Source of the DNA: Geomonas sp. RF6
Lineage (GTDB): Bacteria > Desulfobacterota > Desulfuromonadia > Geobacterales > Geobacteraceae
Direction: 5' to 3'
DNA: 64,000 nt
Assembly (NCBI RefSeq): GCF_021044625.1
Contig: NZ_CP087999.1
Coordinates: 1,939,001-2,003,000 of the forward strand
In this document: positions 15,327-24,341 of the stretch, piece after piece
How the letters are laid out: each line of letters starts with the position of its first letter
How positions within the stretch are numbered: position 1 is the first letter of the stretch
Notes under the pieces: generated by a model
Told to the model about the DNA's origin: nothing
Database searches by the model: none
Seen by the model: the letters and a program-made list of their open reading frames with translations, nothing else
Made by a program: the position numbers and the translations under genes

Positions 15327-17468
15327 ATGTCCAAGCCTCTCAAATTGCTGTTGATCGAAGACTCCGAGGAGGATTGCCTCCTCCTTTTGCGCCAGCTCTC
15401 GCGCGGCGGGTACGCGCCGGTGCACAAGAGGGTGGAGACGGAGAAGGACATGCGGCTCGCCCTGGCGGAGGAGGAGTGGGACTTCATCATCTCCGACTAC
15501 AAGATGCCCTCCTTCGACGCGCCGGGTGCGCTGCAGGTGCTGCACGATCATGGCGGCGATATCCCCTTCGTCATCGTCTCCGGAAAGATCGGCGAAGATC
15601 TCGCGGTAGCGGCGCTGAAGGCGGGTGCTAACGACTACCTCATGAAGGGGAACCTCGCGCGCCTCGTGCCGGTCGTGGAGCGGGAGCTGCGCGACGCGGA
15701 GGACCGCAGGAATCATCGCACCGTCGAGGAGGCGGTGCGCCGCGGCAAGGCGGAGTGGGAGGCCGTCTTCGATGCGGTCTCCGACATGGTCATCATCACC
15801 GATTCGGATGGGCGGATCACGCGCTGCAACGGCAGGGTGAACACCTACTTCCCCCTCGGCTACAAGGCTCTGATAGGGCAGCAGATCGACGAGATCTTCT
15901 TCGGCTCCGACGAGCTGGAGCGCCGCGTCTTCCGCTTCATCCACAGCGCGCAGGGGGAGGTCGACGAGGACATCCGGTTTCCGAAGCTGAACGGGTGGTT
16001 CAACGTCGCGAGCTACCCGATGCGCTTCTCCGGGGACCGCACCGGGATCGTCTTCATCATCAAGGACATCACCAAGAGAAAAGAGGTGGAGGAGGAGAAA
16101 AGGACCAGCGACCGCGAGCTCCTCACCCTGTACGCCGTGGCCTTCCGGCTGCAGTACGCGCAGGGGGTGGAGAAGATCATGGGGGACCTCCTCTTCCAGC
16201 TGCACAACATGCTCCAGGTGGAGTTCTCCTGCATCCACCTCCTCGACAGGGGAAACCTGAAGCTGCGCGCCTCCCTCGGGATCTCCCGCTCCTTTGAGAA
16301 GGCGATGGAGGTACTTCCGAAGGGGACGAAGTACCATGCTTCCGTCATGGGTGGAAAACCGTTCCGCGGCGACAATCCCGACGACACCTTCCCGCCGAAG
16401 GCGCTGGAGGCGGCTCAGGAGATGGGGCTGCGTTCGTGGTCCGCCATCCCCATAAAACTCGTCAACGAGGTCATGGGGGTGATGACCGTCGCCACCCGTT
16501 CGGAGAGGAGCTACACCGAGCGCGACGTCTTTCTCCTTTCCTCCATCTCAGGGCAGCTGGCGGTCCTCATCGAGAACCACAACCTGTACAACTCCATGAA
16601 GGAAAAGGCGGAGGAGCTGCACCGGAGCAAGGAGGAGCTGAGGGAAAACCTGGAAAAGGTGGAGATGGCGAACCGCGAGCTCGGCCGCCTGAACACGGTG
16701 AAGAACAACTTCATCGGGATGGCCTCCCACGAGCTGAAGACCCCGATCACCTCCATCCTCGGCGGCGTGGAGTTTCTCCTGAAGTACGCCGACATCAAGA
16801 TGACCCCGGAGCAGCGCACGATCTTCACCTCCGTGTACGAGGGGACCGTGCAGCTGCGCAGGCTGGTGGAGGACCTCCTTTCCATCTCCAGAATAGAGGC
16901 GCACGGGCCGAACCTGCACAAGAAGGAAGTGCCCCTCATGCGGCTGTGCCGGGAGGTGCACGACATGCTCCTGCTCCCCCTCTCGGAGCGGCAGATCCGG
17001 GTGCACATCGCTGCGGACGAGACGCTCGTGCCGGTGGACGAGGCGCTGGCGCAGCTTGCCATCAGAAACCTCATGGAGAACGCGGTGAAGTTCACCCCCG
17101 ACGGCGGCGAGGTCCGTCTCTCCGGAAAGGTGCTGAAGAAGCGGTCCCTGTCCCGGCTGGAGGAGGAGCTGCGTCCCTTCTACACGGAGATGCCGGCGGC
17201 GTTACGGTGGGCAAAGGAGTTCTTCGTGCTGGAGGTGCAGGACACCGGGATCGGCATTCCGGTGGAGGAGCGGGTGCGCATCTTCGACAAGTTCTACGGG
17301 GTAGGGGACATCGCGCACCACTCCTCGGGGAACACCGCCTTCATGTCGAAAGGGACCGGCCTCGGCCTCTCCATCGTGAGAGGGATCATGGACGTCCACG
17401 AAGGCGCCGTCTGGGTCACCGGCGACAACAAGGGGAGCCTCTTCTCGCTCCTTTTCCCGGTGAAGTAG
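15327..17468 (+). CDS. Hybrid REC-PAS-GAF-HisKA-HATPase histidine kinase
   Basis: 713 aa, soluble. Receiver at residues 1-120 (LLLIEDSEEDC; phospho-acceptor in DFIISDYKMPSFD, about Asp 57), PAS about 140-255, GAF about 270-430 (CIHLLDRGNLKLRASLGISR), a short coiled coil, HisKA (GMASHELKTPITSIL, His about 468) and a HATPase (NLMENAVKFTPDGG; GTGLGLSIVRGI). It follows the PAS kinase and probably receives phosphate from it. This makes four kinases in 7.3 kb, without a DNA-binding regulator among them. Confidence 0.92.
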   Translation: MSKPLKLLLIEDSEEDCLLLLRQLSRGGYAPVHKRVETEKDMRLALAEEEWDFIISDYKMPSFDAPGALQVLHDHGGDIPFVIVSGKIGEDLAVAALKAGANDYLMKGNLARLVPVVERELRDAEDRRNHRTVEEAVRRGKAEWEAVFDAVSDMVIITDSDGRITRCNGRVNTYFPLGYKALIGQQIDEIFFGSDELERRVFRFIHSAQGEVDEDIRFPKLNGWFNVASYPMRFSGDRTGIVFIIKDITKRKEVEEEKRTSDRELLTLYAVAFRLQYAQGVEKIMGDLLFQLHNMLQVEFSCIHLLDRGNLKLRASLGISRSFEKAMEVLPKGTKYHASVMGGKPFRGDNPDDTFPPKALEAAQEMGLRSWSAIPIKLVNEVMGVMTVATRSERSYTERDVFLLSSISGQLAVLIENHNLYNSMKEKAEELHRSKEELRENLEKVEMANRELGRLNTVKNNFIGMASHELKTPITSILGGVEFLLKYADIKMTPEQRTIFTSVYEGTVQLRRLVEDLLSISRIEAHGPNLHKKEVPLMRLCREVHDMLLLPLSERQIRVHIAADETLVPVDEALAQLAIRNLMENAVKFTPDGGEVRLSGKVLKKRSLSRLEEELRPFYTEMPAALRWAKEFFVLEVQDTGIGIPVEERVRIFDKFYGVGDIAHHSSGNTAFMSKGTGLGLSIVRGIMDVHEGAVWVTGDNKGSLFSLLFPVK

Positions 17469-17525
17469 CGCGCGATCAGCTACTCGGGGACTGGCTCCTT
17501 TGTTAAAAGGTGCCTGTCCCCCTCC

Positions 17526-17733
17526 TGATGTGGTGTCAGCGCCTCCATGTAGGCCGGGATAAGCCGGCAGGCGTTCCCGGCAGTCCACCACAGACGGAGC
17601 CGCGCAGCAGCGAAATGCCGTGATGTGGTGTCAGCGCGGTCCAGGGTAGAGATGGGGTGATGTAGGCCGGGATAAGCCGGCAGGCGTTCCCGGCGGTCCA
17701 CCACAGACGGAGCCGCGCAGCAGCGAAATGCCG
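17526..17733. repeat. Direct tandem duplication carrying a REP arm
   Basis: The segment 17526-17620 is repeated at 17621-17733. Both start TGATGTGGTGTCAGCGC and end CAGCAGCGAAATGCCG, with the G-type REP arm inside. The second copy has about 18 extra bases before the arm. The first copy lacks the opposite A-type arm, as expected if the duplication broke inside a BIME. Confidence 0.85.
17548..17582. repeat. REP/BIME-like family, single G-type arm
   Basis: TGTAGGCCGGGATAAGCCGG then CAGGCGTTCCCGGCA. It is the first half of the duplicated unit; no partner arm follows before the next copy begins. Confidence 0.85.
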
Positions 17734-17761
17734 GAAACGCTACCGCTTATTCCGGCCTACA
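17661..17761. repeat. REP/BIME-like element (G-type left, A-type right)
   Basis: Left arm 17661-17694 is G-type; right arm 17730-17761 reads GCCGGAAACGCTACCGCTTA then TTCCGGCCTACA, A-type. Together with the duplication it fills most of the 361-bp gap 17469-17829. Confidence 0.9.
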
Positions 17762-17829
17762 ACGGCTACGACGGCCTTATTCTCGTGTCTCGACAGAAAA
17801 CAGGTGGTTGTCCAGAGGCTTTGCACGCT

Positions 17830-18753
17830 ATGCCGCAGGCAATCAAGATAGACCAGGTCACCAAGAGCTACGGCGGTTTCAAGGCCGTCGACACCTTCTC
17901 TCTGGAGGTGGAGAGGGGCACCGTCTTCGGACTTCTCGGCCCGAACGGCGCGGGGAAAACCACCCTCATAAAGATCCTCACCACCCTCATGCGCCCCACC
18001 TCCGGCGACGCCTACGTCCAGGGGTTCAGCGTCCTCTCCGCCGCGAAGGAGGTGCGCCGCCTGATCGGCGTCGTCCCCCAGGAGAACAACCTCGACCGCT
18101 ACCTCACCGCGCGGGAGAACCTGATCCTGCACGGCAGGATGCACGGCCTCTCCCCGTCCCAGTACAATCCCCGCATCGACGAGCTCCTGGAGTTGACCGG
18201 CCTCGCCGGCCGCCAGCACGACTTTCCCGACACCTTTTCCGGCGGGATGCAGCGACGGCTCGTGGTGGCGCGCGCCATGGTGCACGAGCCGCAGGTCCTC
18301 TTCCTGGACGAGCCAACGACGGGACTCGATCCGCAGTCCAGAAGGATGCTCTGGGAGCACATCCGCTCCCTGCGCCGGCGCATGACCGTCTTTCTCACCA
18401 CCCACTACATGGACGAGGCGGACACGCTCTGCGACCGGATAGTCATCATGGACCACGGCACCGCGCTCGTCGACGGGACCGCCGCGCAGCTGAAGGAAAC
18501 CTTCTCCCAGATGCACATATACGAGCTGGAGTTTCGCACCAACGGTGACGGCTACGAGGCGCTCCTCTCCGCGCTCCCCTTCGTCACCTCCGTGGAGAGA
18601 AAGGGGGCGCAGTACCAGCTCACCCTTTCAGGTGAGGAGTCGCTGAAGCCGCTCCTCGATATCGTGGGTGCCGACCTGAAGAGGATCCACTTCCGCGAGC
18701 CGTCCCTGGAGGACGTCTTTATCGGGCTTACCGGGGAGAAGGTGAGAGAGTAA
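17830..18753 (+). CDS. ABC-2 transporter ATP-binding protein (DrrA-type)
   Basis: 308-aa ATPase of an ABC-2 export system. Walker A GPNGAGKTTLIK, Q-loop VPQENNLDRYLT, signature FSGGMQRRLVVARA, Walker B VLFLDEPTTGLDPQ and the switch His in LTTHYMDEAD are all intact. ATG 17830 is chosen; the in-frame start at 17728 reads through a repeat and gives a non-conserved leader. The ribosome-binding site is weak (AGAGG about 12 bp upstream). It is followed 15 bp later by the membrane subunit. Substrates of this family range from drugs to polysaccharides and cannot be told here. Confidence 0.93.
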   Translation: MPQAIKIDQVTKSYGGFKAVDTFSLEVERGTVFGLLGPNGAGKTTLIKILTTLMRPTSGDAYVQGFSVLSAAKEVRRLIGVVPQENNLDRYLTARENLILHGRMHGLSPSQYNPRIDELLELTGLAGRQHDFPDTFSGGMQRRLVVARAMVHEPQVLFLDEPTTGLDPQSRRMLWEHIRSLRRRMTVFLTTHYMDEADTLCDRIVIMDHGTALVDGTAAQLKETFSQMHIYELEFRTNGDGYEALLSALPFVTSVERKGAQYQLTLSGEESLKPLLDIVGADLKRIHFREPSLEDVFIGLTGEKVRE

Positions 18754-18768
18754 TGTAGAAGTACAGGA

Positions 18769-19545
18769 ATGAAGAAGCGGGGTACGACAGTGTTGAAAGG
18801 GGCCTTTTCAATCTGGGGCAGGGACATGCTGGTACTGAGGAGGAGCATCTTCTCCGAGCTCCTCTCCGTCGTCGCCTACCCCCTCACCCTCTATCTCGCC
18901 TTCGGCTTCGGGTTGCGCGGCTACATCGCCGACGTCGAGGGTATTCCCTATCCGCTCTTCATAGCGCCGGGGCTCATCACCATGACCGCGGTGAACGCCG
19001 CCTTCGACGAGAGCTCCTGGAGCATGTGGTTTCACCGCAAGGTGCAGCGCACGATAGAGGAGTACCGGGTGACTCCGGTCACCGTGTACGACATCGTGAT
19101 CGGAAAGATCTTCTCCGGCTTCTCGCAGGGCGCCATCAAGGGGGCGGTGGTCTTCCTGGTGATCCTCGTTTTGACCCCTTTCCGCATCGAGTACGCCCAC
19201 CTCCCCCTCTACATCCTCTGCCTGGCGCTCGCCTCCATGACCTTCTCCTGCCTCGGTACGATCTGCGGCACCACCATCGACAAGCCGGAGAACATCGGGC
19301 GGGTGTCGTCGGTGATCATCGTCCCCCTCATCTTCATGGCGGGGATCTTCTTCCCCCTCTCCTCGTATCCCCCCTCGATCCTCCCCTTCATACGGCTCCT
19401 CCCCACGACCGCCGTTTTCGAGGGGGCGAGGGACGCTCTCCTGAAAGGGGAGATCGCGCCGGAGTACCTCGTAAACCTCGTCGTCACGGCCGCCCTTTCC
19501 TTTGCACTGGCTGTATTTACCTTCAACCGGAAAATGTCGGAGTAG
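18769..19545 (+). CDS. ABC-2 type permease
   Basis: 258-aa inner-membrane partner of the preceding ATPase. About six hydrophobic segments, for example SELLSVVAYPLTLYLAFGFG, VFLVILVLTPF, IIVPLIFMAGIFFPLSS and LVVTAALSFALAVFTF. The sequence YVTPVTVYDIVIGKIFSG-like (YRVTPVTVYDIVIGK) is the usual family signature region before TM2/3. No helix-turn-helix or other regulator accompanies the pair. Confidence 0.92.
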   Translation: MKKRGTTVLKGAFSIWGRDMLVLRRSIFSELLSVVAYPLTLYLAFGFGLRGYIADVEGIPYPLFIAPGLITMTAVNAAFDESSWSMWFHRKVQRTIEEYRVTPVTVYDIVIGKIFSGFSQGAIKGAVVFLVILVLTPFRIEYAHLPLYILCLALASMTFSCLGTICGTTIDKPENIGRVSSVIIVPLIFMAGIFFPLSSYPPSILPFIRLLPTTAVFEGARDALLKGEIAPEYLVNLVVTAALSFALAVFTFNRKMSE

Positions 19546-19765
19546 GCGATTGTTCTTGAGTTTTCCGCCCTTTTCATTTAGGATTTCGCTCGTTAACCTT
19601 TCCCCTGGAGACGGATTTGGCCCCATTCAAGCGGGTACAGGTCCGAACCTGTCGAACACAAGTCGCTAGGCAGATCGAGATTTGGTGCAATTTCCATCCT
19701 TTGCATGCGCCGTTCAGCCCCCTGCTGCTTGAAACGCAACCGATCCAGGCCATACGGGAGATACC

Positions 19766-20845
19766 ATGGCTGAAGAGTTTGTACCGAAATGGCTCGCCTG
19801 GGAGACCACCCAGCGTTGCAACCTGAAGTGCGTCCACTGCCGTTGCTCCTCGGAATTGACTTCGTCCGAAGGGGATTTCACTACTGAAGAGGGGAAAAAG
19901 CTGCTGAAGGATATCGCCGACTTTTCGAAGCCGGTGGTGGTCCTTTCCGGCGGAGAGCCCCTCATGCGCCCCGACATCTTCGAGCTCGCCGCCTACGGCA
20001 CCTCGCTCGGGCTGCGGATGTGCATGGCCACCAACGGCGCGCTCGTCACCGACGAGGTGTGCCAGAAGATGAAAGAGGCCGACATCAAGATGGTCTCCCT
20101 CTCCCTCGACGGCTCCTGCCCCGAGGTGCACGACGACTTCCGTCAGTGCCCCGGCGCCTTCGAAGGGGTGGTGCGCGCCGCCAACCTGTTCAAGAAGCAC
20201 GGCCAGAAGTTCCTGATCAACTCCTCCTTCACCAAGAGAAACCAGCACGACATCGCCAACACCTTCAAGGTGGCGAAGTCCCTCGGCGCCACCGCATGGT
20301 ACATGTTCATGATCGTACCGACCGGCCGCGGCGAGGAGATCATGAACGAGCTCATCTCCAAGGAAGATTACGAGGAGATCCTCGACTGGCACTACCACCA
20401 GGAGAAGATGGAGGACGAGATCCTCATGCGCCCGACCTGCGCGCCGCACTACTACCGCATCGTGCCGCAGAAGGCGAAGTCGGAAGGGGAGAAGTTCGAG
20501 CGCCGCTCCCTTACCTTCTCCACCGGCGGCGGGAAGGGGTGCATCGCGGCGCAGACGATCTGCCTCATCGACTGCTTCGGCAACGTGAAACCGTGCTCCT
20601 ACTTCCACCGCACCGCGGGTAACGTGAAGACGACCCCCTTCAGGGAGATCTGGGAAAACTCGGAGATCTTCAACGACCTGCGCGATTTCAAGAGCTACAA
20701 GGGGAAATGCGGTCAGTGCGAGTACCTGAACGTCTGCGGCGGGTGCCGCGCCCGCGCCGATGCGGTGCACGGCGACTACATGGAAGAAGAACCGTTCTGC
20801 AACTACGTCCCGATCAAGATGCAGCGGGAGCAGAACAAGGGGTAG
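19766..20845 (+). CDS. Radical SAM/SPASM protein, haem-biosynthesis type (NirJ/AhbC/AhbD-like)
   Basis: 359 aa. The radical-SAM cluster motif CNLKCVHC (CxxxCxxC, about residues 15-22) is preceded by [21 protein letters not shown] follows. The C-terminal SPASM-type cysteine cluster includes [12 protein letters not shown] and [18 protein letters not shown]. Relatives act on the side chains of tetrapyrroles. The gene lies 160 bp before hemE and 5.7 kb before hemH, consistent with a haem-related role. Which reaction it performs (AhbC, AhbD, NirJ or another) cannot be decided from sequence. Start ATG 19766 has GGGAGA upstream. Confidence 0.88.
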   Translation: MAEEFVPKWLAWETTQRCNLKCVHCRCSSELTSSEGDFTTEEGKKLLKDIADFSKPVVVLSGGEPLMRPDIFELAAYGTSLGLRMCMATNGALVTDEVCQKMKEADIKMVSLSLDGSCPEVHDDFRQCPGAFEGVVRAANLFKKHGQKFLINSSFTKRNQHDIANTFKVAKSLGATAWYMFMIVPTGRGEEIMNELISKEDYEEILDWHYHQEKMEDEILMRPTCAPHYYRIVPQKAKSEGEKFERRSLTFSTGGGKGCIAAQTICLIDCFGNVKPCSYFHRTAGNVKTTPFREIWENSEIFNDLRDFKSYKGKCGQCEYLNVCGGCRARADAVHGDYMEEEPFCNYVPIKMQREQNKG

Positions 20846-20895
20846 CGGAGGGTCTCTGAACGACCGCCGCGCAAGCCCCGCTTCCCCTTCCCCCG

Positions 20896-20941
20896 CGTCC
20901 CCTCCCTTTCAAGGGGAGGGACAGGGTGGGGATGGGGCTTC
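20896..20941. repeat. Short GC-rich inverted repeat (CCCTCCC/GGGAGGG family)
   Basis: CCCCTCCCTTT and AAGGGGAGGGACAGG form an imperfect hairpin between the radical SAM gene and hemE. Similar sequence recurs at 22045-22155, 26361-26386 and 56794-56840. It has no T-run, so termination is not claimed. Confidence 0.55.
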
Positions 20942-21004
20942 CCCGGGACGCTGCCGTAAGACATACGACTTCTGATTCATTCACTTTATATTGGAGGGCT
21001 TTAC

Positions 21005-22024
21005 ATGAATACTTCTTTCCTTGATGCCTGCTGGGGCAAACCGGTCGACAGGGTCCCCGTATGGCTCATGCGCCAGGCGGGGCGCTATCTCCCCGACTAC
21101 ATGCGCGTGCGTTCCAAGTGCACCTTCCTGGAGCTGTGCAAGACTCCGGAGCTCGCTACCGAAGTCACCGTGCAGCCGGTGGACATCCTCGGCGTCGATG
21201 CGGCGATCCTCTTCTCCGACATCCTCACCCCGATCGAGCCGATGGGGATGAAGCTCGACTTCGTCCCGGGGCCGGTCTTCGAGAAGCCGATCCGCACCAT
21301 GGCCGACGTGGAGGCGCTGCGCATCCCCGAGATGGAGCGCGACGTACCGTACGTCCTTGACGCCGTGAAGATGCTGCGCAAGGAACTGGCCGCGAAGGTC
21401 CCCCTGATCGGCTTCGGCGGCGCTCCCTTCACCCTCGCCTGCTACATGGTGGAAGGGAAGGGCTCGAAGGACTTCGCTGCGCTGAAGAAGATGATGTACG
21501 CAGAGCCCGAAGTGTACGCGGCGCTGATGGAAAAGATCACCACCATGGACATGGAGTACCTGAACGCCCAGATCAAGGCGGGCGCGCAGGCGATCCAGAT
21601 CTTCGACACCTGGGGCGGCATGCTTTCCCCGTCCGACTACGAGCGCTACGTCCTCCCCTACACCCAGAGGCTCATCAACGGTCTGAACCGCACCAACATC
21701 CCGGTAATCCACTTCGTGAAGGGCGCCGGCACCATGCTGGAGATCGTGAAGGAAGCAGGCGGCGATGTCATGGGGCTCGACTGGCACGTGAACCTCGGGA
21801 AAGCGAGGGACGTGCTCGGGAACATGGCGGTTCAGGGGAACCTCGATCCGACGGTCCTCTTCGCGCCGAAAGAGATCATCGAGCGCGAAGTGCAGCGCGT
21901 GCTGGACGAGAACGCCGGCCGCCCGGGCCTGATCTTCAACCTGGGTCACGGCATCCTCCCCACCGTTCCCCCCGAAAACGCCATCTTCATGGTGGAGACG
22001 GTGCACAGGCTGTCGCAGAAGTAA
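21005..22024 (+). CDS. hemE: Uroporphyrinogen decarboxylase
   Basis: Decarboxylates the four acetate side chains of uroporphyrinogen III to give coproporphyrinogen III. 339 aa, the usual length. The substrate-binding signature is at the N-terminus (PVWLMRQAGRYLPDYMRVR) and further family motifs are FGGAPFTLACYMVEG and IQIFDTWGGMLS. A good GGAGGG precedes ATG 21005 by six bases. It follows the radical SAM gene, and a perfect palindromic terminator lies 148 bp downstream. Confidence 0.97.
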   Translation: MNTSFLDACWGKPVDRVPVWLMRQAGRYLPDYMRVRSKCTFLELCKTPELATEVTVQPVDILGVDAAILFSDILTPIEPMGMKLDFVPGPVFEKPIRTMADVEALRIPEMERDVPYVLDAVKMLRKELAAKVPLIGFGGAPFTLACYMVEGKGSKDFAALKKMMYAEPEVYAALMEKITTMDMEYLNAQIKAGAQAIQIFDTWGGMLSPSDYERYVLPYTQRLINGLNRTNIPVIHFVKGAGTMLEIVKEAGGDVMGLDWHVNLGKARDVLGNMAVQGNLDPTVLFAPKEIIEREVQRVLDENAGRPGLIFNLGHGILPTVPPENAIFMVETVHRLSQK

Positions 22025-22044
22025 GGCAATAGAGGACTGCGAGT

Positions 22045-22155
22045 CCCCTCCCCCCTTGCGGGGGAGGGACAGGGTAGGGGGGAAGTTGCCACGAGTTAAG
22101 CAGATGGCAGCTTCACCCACCCCCTATCCCCCTCCCGTCAAGGGAGGGGGGATCC
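22045..22155. repeat. Paired GC-rich repeats between hemE and the sigma54 activator
   Basis: GTCCCCTCCCCCCTTGCGGG and GGAGGGACAGGGTAGGGGG at 22043-22081, then the inverted counterpart CACCCCCTATCCCCCTCCCG near 22120. The two halves are inverted relative to each other, about 40 bp apart. Confidence 0.6.
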
Positions 22156-22171
22156 TACACGATGGAAATGT

Positions 22172-22201
22172 AAAAAGGGCAGCCGATCGGCTGCCCTTTT
22201 T
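22172..22201. terminator. Bidirectional terminator between convergent genes
   Basis: A perfect 30-bp palindrome: AAAAAGGGCAGCCGA followed by its exact complement ending CCCTTTTT. It serves hemE from the left and the sigma54 activator from the right. Confidence 0.95.
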
Positions 22202-22238
22202 GCGTCTGTGGCACGGCGAAGGGGCGCGCTGTGAGGGC

Positions 22239-23729
22239 TCAGTCGGCGAGGTACAGCACGCTCGGCTTCCGGGAGGGGAGGTTGATGCCATATCTCTTTA
22301 TCATGGCATAGAGGGTGGGGCGGCTGATTTTCAGGGTGCGGGCGGTGTGGGAGATGATGAAGTTGTTCTGGGTGAGGGCCTCGATGATGATCTCCCGCTG
22401 GGTGTCCTGAGTCGGGGGCCTGCTGCTCGCGACCGTGAAGAGGGCGTTGCCGTCGAGCTCCATGTCGGCAGGCTCGATCTCCTCTCCGGTCGCCATCACC
22501 AGCCCGCGCCGTACCTTGTTTATCAGCTCCCGTACGTTTCCGGGCCAGCTGTACTTGCGCATTGCGAGGATGGAGCGCTCGGAGAACTCCCTGAAGGTCG
22601 TTCCCTCACTCTTGCTCAGCCGCTTCAGGAAGTATCTGGCGAGGATGACCTTGTCCTCCCCCCTCTCGCGCAGCGGCGGGAGCTTGATGGTGAAGCTGTT
22701 CAGGCGGAAGAAAAGGTCGATCCTGAAGGAGCCGTCGCGCACCATCGACTCCAGGTCGCAGTTCGTGGCGGCGATAACCCTCACATCCACCTTCCTGCTC
22801 AAGTGCCCCCCCACCTTCTCGACGATGCGGTCCTCCAGAAATCTGAGGAGCTTCCCCTGCAGGAGCTGCGGGAGATCCCCTATCTCGTCGAGGAAAACGG
22901 ACCCGCCGTCGGCGATTTCGAATTTTCCCTTCTTCGTGGTGACCGCCCCAGTGAAGGCCCCCCTCTCGTAGCCGAAGAGCTCCGCCTCCAGGAGCCCTTC
23001 CGGTATGGCGGCACAGTTTACCGTGACAAACGGCTTCCCCTTCCGCACACTCCGCTCGTGGATCGCCTTCGCGGTCAGCTCCTTCCCGGTCCCGCTCTCC
23101 CCGAGCACCAGCACGTTCATGTCGGTGTTCGCCGCCTTCCGGATCAGCGTGGAGACCTGCTGCAGGTGAGGGGAGCGGCCGATGAAGATGTCCTCGTGGC
23201 ACTGGTTCACCTTTTCGGCCATCTCGGCGTCCAGAAAGCCGATCACCTTTTGCAGCATTTCCCCGTCCAGCCGGTCGAGCCGGCTCTGGATCCTCTCCAC
23301 GAAAGAGGCCTTCATGTGCAACTTGAGATAGGTATCGTCGTCGAAGTTGAGGCAGTGGCCACAGGCCGGACAGGAGTCCCCCTTCGATTCGGTTTTTGAG
23401 CCGCAATAGGGGCAACCGTCGTTGTGCAGGAAATCGCGTATGTACTGCCAAAGGAGGGAAGCCGCCGCCTTGTTGGCATAGTAGAAGCGGACGGCGACCA
23501 GGCCGTGCTTCACCCGCACAGGTTCCGCCACGACTTCTACTTCACCGTTGAGGGGGAGTTTCAGGACCAGCAGGAAGAGTTGCTCGGGGATATGCGCGGA
23601 GCCGCTCAGCAAACCGCCGCTGAGGCTGAGCTCCTTTATGGTGACCGTTTCCTCGGTCTGGCCGCCCTTGCCGCGATAGATAAACTTCGCCAGCAGGTCG
23701 GTCTTTATCCTTGCATCGAGTCGAGGCAT
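22239..23729 (-). CDS. PilZ - zinc ribbon - sigma54 activator (NtrC-type)
   Basis: 496-aa enhancer-binding protein that drives sigma54 promoters. The N-terminal PilZ-like domain has RLDAR (residues 3-7, an RxxxR motif) and ELSLSGG (the usual D/NxSxxG position), suggesting cyclic di-GMP binding. A zinc-ribbon follows (CPYCG ... CPACG, about residues 106-126), then the AAA+ domain with GESGTGKELTAKAIHE, YERGAFTGAV (the GAFTGA sigma54 loop) and Walker B GGSVFLDEIGDLP, then a Fis-type helix-turn-helix at the end (HTARTLKISRPTLYAMIKR). There is no receiver domain. ATG 23729 is chosen over GTG 23750 because AGAGGGGG lies just upstream of the ATG and nothing upstream of the GTG. Confidence 0.92.
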   Translation of the reverse strand: MPRLDARIKTDLLAKFIYRGKGGQTEETVTIKELSLSGGLLSGSAHIPEQLFLLVLKLPLNGEVEVVAEPVRVKHGLVAVRFYYANKAAASLLWQYIRDFLHNDGCPYCGSKTESKGDSCPACGHCLNFDDDTYLKLHMKASFVERIQSRLDRLDGEMLQKVIGFLDAEMAEKVNQCHEDIFIGRSPHLQQVSTLIRKAANTDMNVLVLGESGTGKELTAKAIHERSVRKGKPFVTVNCAAIPEGLLEAELFGYERGAFTGAVTTKKGKFEIADGGSVFLDEIGDLPQLLQGKLLRFLEDRIVEKVGGHLSRKVDVRVIAATNCDLESMVRDGSFRIDLFFRLNSFTIKLPPLRERGEDKVILARYFLKRLSKSEGTTFREFSERSILAMRKYSWPGNVRELINKVRRGLVMATGEEIEPADMELDGNALFTVASSRPPTQDTQREIIIEALTQNNFIISHTARTLKISRPTLYAMIKRYGINLPSRKPSVLYLAD

Positions 23730-24223
23730 ACGGGGCCCCCTCTTCGCCACCAGCTGAGCATCGGGTACGATCCCCGCGGTTCAGCCAGGTGATCAGCACC
23801 CGCTGCGGAAGTGCTGTTCGGCAGTGCCACCGATCGCGCAGAAGTGGTACGGAAAACCGGGGGTGCCGCGCTTTCCACCTACACGGGACCTCCAAATCAG
23901 CTAGACGGTTTTTGGAAAAAAGGAGCAGGGTGTTGAATTAATTAAAAAAAGACGAGAAAAGGCTACCATTAAAGGGAGCAGGTGTCAAACTGTGCACCGG
24001 ACCCGGTGGAGGGAGAAGGTTTCCGGGAAATCTTCTTTCCTTCGAGGTGCATCGCACGACATCCCCACCATCCGAGTTTAGTGAAAGGATGAGTCTTGGC
24101 CCTTCATTAGGGGAGAATACTGGATCTCTTCTCTATTTTTCAGGATCTGGCCGGCGGACCTTCTATTTTTCTGAGTGATCCCGCGCGCCCCTTCGGACGA
24201 GGCGACGTGAAAATAGATTAGTC
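23730..24223. other. Long intergenic region between divergent genes
   Basis: About 490 bp without a supported gene and visibly more A+T-rich than its surroundings after 23900. It contains an imperfect hairpin (GAAGGTTTCCGGGAAATCTT, 24017-24036) and two similar motifs, CTATTTTTC near 24134 and 24162. It must hold the promoter of the PilZ/sigma54 activator. I recognise no riboswitch. Confidence 0.4.
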
Positions 24224-24251
24224 TTGACTACTACAGAAGTCGCATTAAACT
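24224..24251 (+). promoter_or_regulatory. Candidate sigma70 promoter for the small secreted peptide
   Basis: TTGACT (24224-24229) and TAAACT (24246-24251), 16 bp apart, about 90 bp upstream of ATG 24342. Confidence 0.45.
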
Positions 24252-24341
24252 ACGTTTATACTTCCCGCCCCCCACCCCCTCCTGCTGAGATAAAAGGTTG
24301 CCCCATTTAGGAAATGCATCCCCGCAAGAAGGAGGCGAGCT

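Noticed and set aside
13959-16337. 792-codon minus-strand frame opposite two kinases
   Set aside because: Shadow; it also reads through a BIME, and no motif is visible.
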